From assembly GCA_963070105.1 (NCBI GenBank), contig OY718805.1, positions 5,948,001 through 6,012,000 of the forward strand: 64,000 nt of DNA. The letters are read 5' to 3'. This stretch comes from Litomosoides sigmodontis. Taxonomy: Eukaryota; Nematoda; Chromadorea; Rhabditida; Onchocercidae. Below are positions 61,882 to 64,000 of the stretch, in pieces (position 1 is the stretch's first letter; each line of letters begins with the position of its first letter). The notes beneath the pieces were generated by a model. The model made no database searches. It had not been told where the DNA came from and saw nothing but the letters and a program-made list of their open reading frames with translations. The translations under genes were made by a program, and so were the position numbers.

Positions 61882-64000
61882 ACTGGAAAACTTCTGTGCT
61901 GTCACGCTTAATTTACAAGTGACGGGATGGAATGTAGTATCTTTAGTATTCCTCAGCATATTGATTTTTGACTTCCCACTTGATGAGGTAATTATTCAGG
62001 ATTTATGAAAAGTCAGTGCTTTCCATTCAGCTTCAGCCTTTCTTATTATAGACTGTAGGTCAGTTGTCTCTTGAACAGCACCCAATTCTATAGTTTTTTT
62101 TAAGAATATGAGAGAGTCTTAATAAAGAAAGTAAAAGAAAAGGGAGTTTTATATATAAAACGACTAGTTGACGATATTGCCTTTAGATTTATATTTTTTT
62201 ATTGGGATTACTAGTTGTAGTTTTATCAAAATTTAGGCAGTAATCCCGGTGTTTGAATCATGCTAGCATAATGAATTAATCTTGTACTAGCACGAAGTCA
62301 TGTTTAAGTTGATCTTTTTTGATTTTATTGTGGCCTTGTAGTTATTTTTGTGGAAGTGTTAATTCGATTTTATATTCGCAGAAAATATTTTCAGGTTGCT
62401 GCTTGAAACGAACTTATATTTTATATTTCGTTTATATGCTGCGATCTTTGTCGATTAATTTCGTAAATGAATTCCTTTAAATAACTTGTGATTGTCTGGT
62501 TAATCAACATAGATTCATGTTATTTTTTTGTGAGCCTAATGCAACGTATCAATTTGAATATATCAAGTCCTGAATAATTGTATATCTTCAATTCTCAGTA
62601 AACCTTTGTAGTTTTTTAGCCGATCAAAATCATCTGTTGCTCAAAATTAGTTTCTTAATAGGAATAGGAGCAGATCAGTAAAGCCGAATGTAGTAATCTG
62701 CATTTAGCGTAATTCTAATTATTTATTGGATTACGAAGTTGTATATTTTTTATCTAATTAACTGGCTTGTTAAATTTCAGTGATTTGCTTCATTTAAGTT
62801 TAAATTGAGCTTCTGATAACATCAGAAGTGCTCTTTGCTGTGTGTACTTGATATATTATGAAATTTTCTTACCTCATTGCGGAAGTACGGTTGTTTTTGG
62901 CGTATTTTATATTTTCCTTTCTGTTAGTCAAATTGTATTATTTTTATTCTGTTTGTTTCTGTTATCTTACAAATGTCAATAAACACTGTGTGTTCTATGA
63001 ATTACGCAAAGTAGATTACTTAGCACTTTCTCCAGCAAGGAGGTTACTGAAAATTCTTTGTAAAATTGCGAACTTTCCGATTTAAAACTGCATAAGTGCC
63101 TGGAGAAACGCTTGTTGACATCTTGTTAGTGTAATCTTCATGAACGGGTTTCTTGAAGACAGTGAACCTAACGAAGTATTAGCTGTTACGTTCAAGTTCA
63201 GATACTTCCCAATCTTTCAAGTATCGAAGTGAATAATCAGCTAGACATGGGTACAAATGTGGCGAAATAATTGATGTGCCCACCTATTCACAAATACGAC
63301 AACTTTACATGGTTTTTCTCAGTGTAGTGATTTTACAGTGGAAGTTGAGATGGGGCAAACTTATAAGCACAGATATTTTAAAGAAAACTTACAATGAGTG
63401 CTGGCCAACTTTCTGGAACATTCTTCACTTGCTGTCGCAGAACATCATGCATGTTCGGCTTTATCTTAAAATTTATCTTAGAAAACCTATTATTAGTGCA
63501 CAGCGTAATAATTTTAATAAGTGTTTTTCGTGATTTCTTGATAAATGCGAAGAGGAGGAGCACTTATGATTAAAATACTGATCTGATGAAAGTAATAAAA
63601 CTTCTCCACCAAAAGGAACATATTCGATTGCTTGGTCCAAGAAAATTTCCAAAAACGTCGCAATTAAAATTATTGATATGCGATCAGTCAAACTAATAAT
63701 GAATGGTAGAATTAAAAAATAATGCTATACCTGTCTACTCCTCTTATTTTGTGCACGTAAATTGAATTAATGTAAAAATGAATCCATCGTATGACAGAGT
63801 TATCAAAATTGTAACAATAAAGGAAGTTTTTCCGATAACAGTTTACTTTGAGTAACGATAGTGCTTGCTGTAAGTTTTGCTAAGATCAACAGATTTAAAT
63901 TATCTACGAAGTGAACTATCAGAGTTATTTTTGCTGTGCATTCAGACCACAGGCAGATTTGATAATTCGCTTCCCCCACGAGAATTGCAAGTTTTACCAA
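61882..64000. other. 3' flank, no supported gene to the window end
   Basis: AT-rich sequence. Minus-strand hydrophobic frames at 63473-63691 and 63803-64000 have possible splice sites (a CAAAG/TAAAC-type donor near 63850 and TTAG acceptors). They could be exons of a gene running in from beyond the window. Phases did not fit, so no gene is called. Confidence 0.4.

Noticed and set aside
1..64000. CRISPR arrays, rRNA genes, clean tRNA genes, bacterial operons
   Set aside because: None seen: no regularly spaced repeats, no rRNA-like blocks, and gene structure is eukaryotic throughout.

Overview
The window looks like nuclear DNA of a nematode, most likely a parasitic, filarial-type (clade III) species. 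The sequence is AT-rich, and its genes are broken into many short exons separated by introns of about 50-1000 bases with TTTTCAG/TTTTAG-type acceptors. It encodes a cuticle collagen, a nematode SH2-tyrosine kinase, a chemoreceptor-type 7TM protein and a divergent PP1-like phosphatase. The introns are longer than is usual in Caenorhabditis. Nothing bacterial or plasmid-like was seen. All gene models below were assembled by eye from reading frames and splice sites; exon phases were checked for continuity and exceptions are stated.

Layout, left to right. 0.3-3.2 kb (+): C2H2 zinc-finger protein. 5.4-7.7 kb (+): type I membrane protein with a Cys-rich Ly6/activin-receptor-like ectodomain. 8.4-10.5 kb (+): PP1-like Ser/Thr phosphatase. 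11.5-14.8 kb (+): complete DNAJC11 homologue. 17.0-18.3 kb (+): BRI3-like membrane protein with PPxY motifs. 18.3-25.5 kb: long gene-poor stretch. 25.5-27.9 kb (+): 7TM chemoreceptor-like protein. 28.3-29.8 kb (-): possible second 7TM gene, weak. 30.5-33.5 kb (-): SH2-tyrosine kinase. 34.4-39.4 kb (-): complete CWC22 (LET-858) spliceosome factor. 40.3-43.7 kb (+): CAAP1 homologue, head-to-head with CWC22, with a tRNA-like element in an intron. 44.4-45.5 kb (-): possible small secreted protein. 47.8-49.5 kb (+): cuticle collagen. 51.7-55.5 kb (+): coiled-coil protein whose N-terminus resembles the TDP-43 N-terminal oligomerisation domain. 57.8-58.7 kb (-): small single-pass membrane protein with a Lys-rich tail. 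60.3-61.9 kb (+): PDCD10/CCM3 homologue.

The genes do not form a pathway. CWC22 (splicing/NMD), CAAP1, PDCD10 (STRIPAK/GCK-III kinase scaffold) and DNAJC11 (mitochondrial MICOS-associated) are conserved housekeeping genes. The phosphatase, kinase, 7TM, Ly6-like and collagen genes belong to nematode-expanded families. The observation most worth following is the TDP-43-N-like domain joined to a long coiled-coil region without any RNA-recognition motif. Next are an SH2-kinase with no tyrosine in its activation loop, and the gene structures with non-canonical or ambiguous splice sites.
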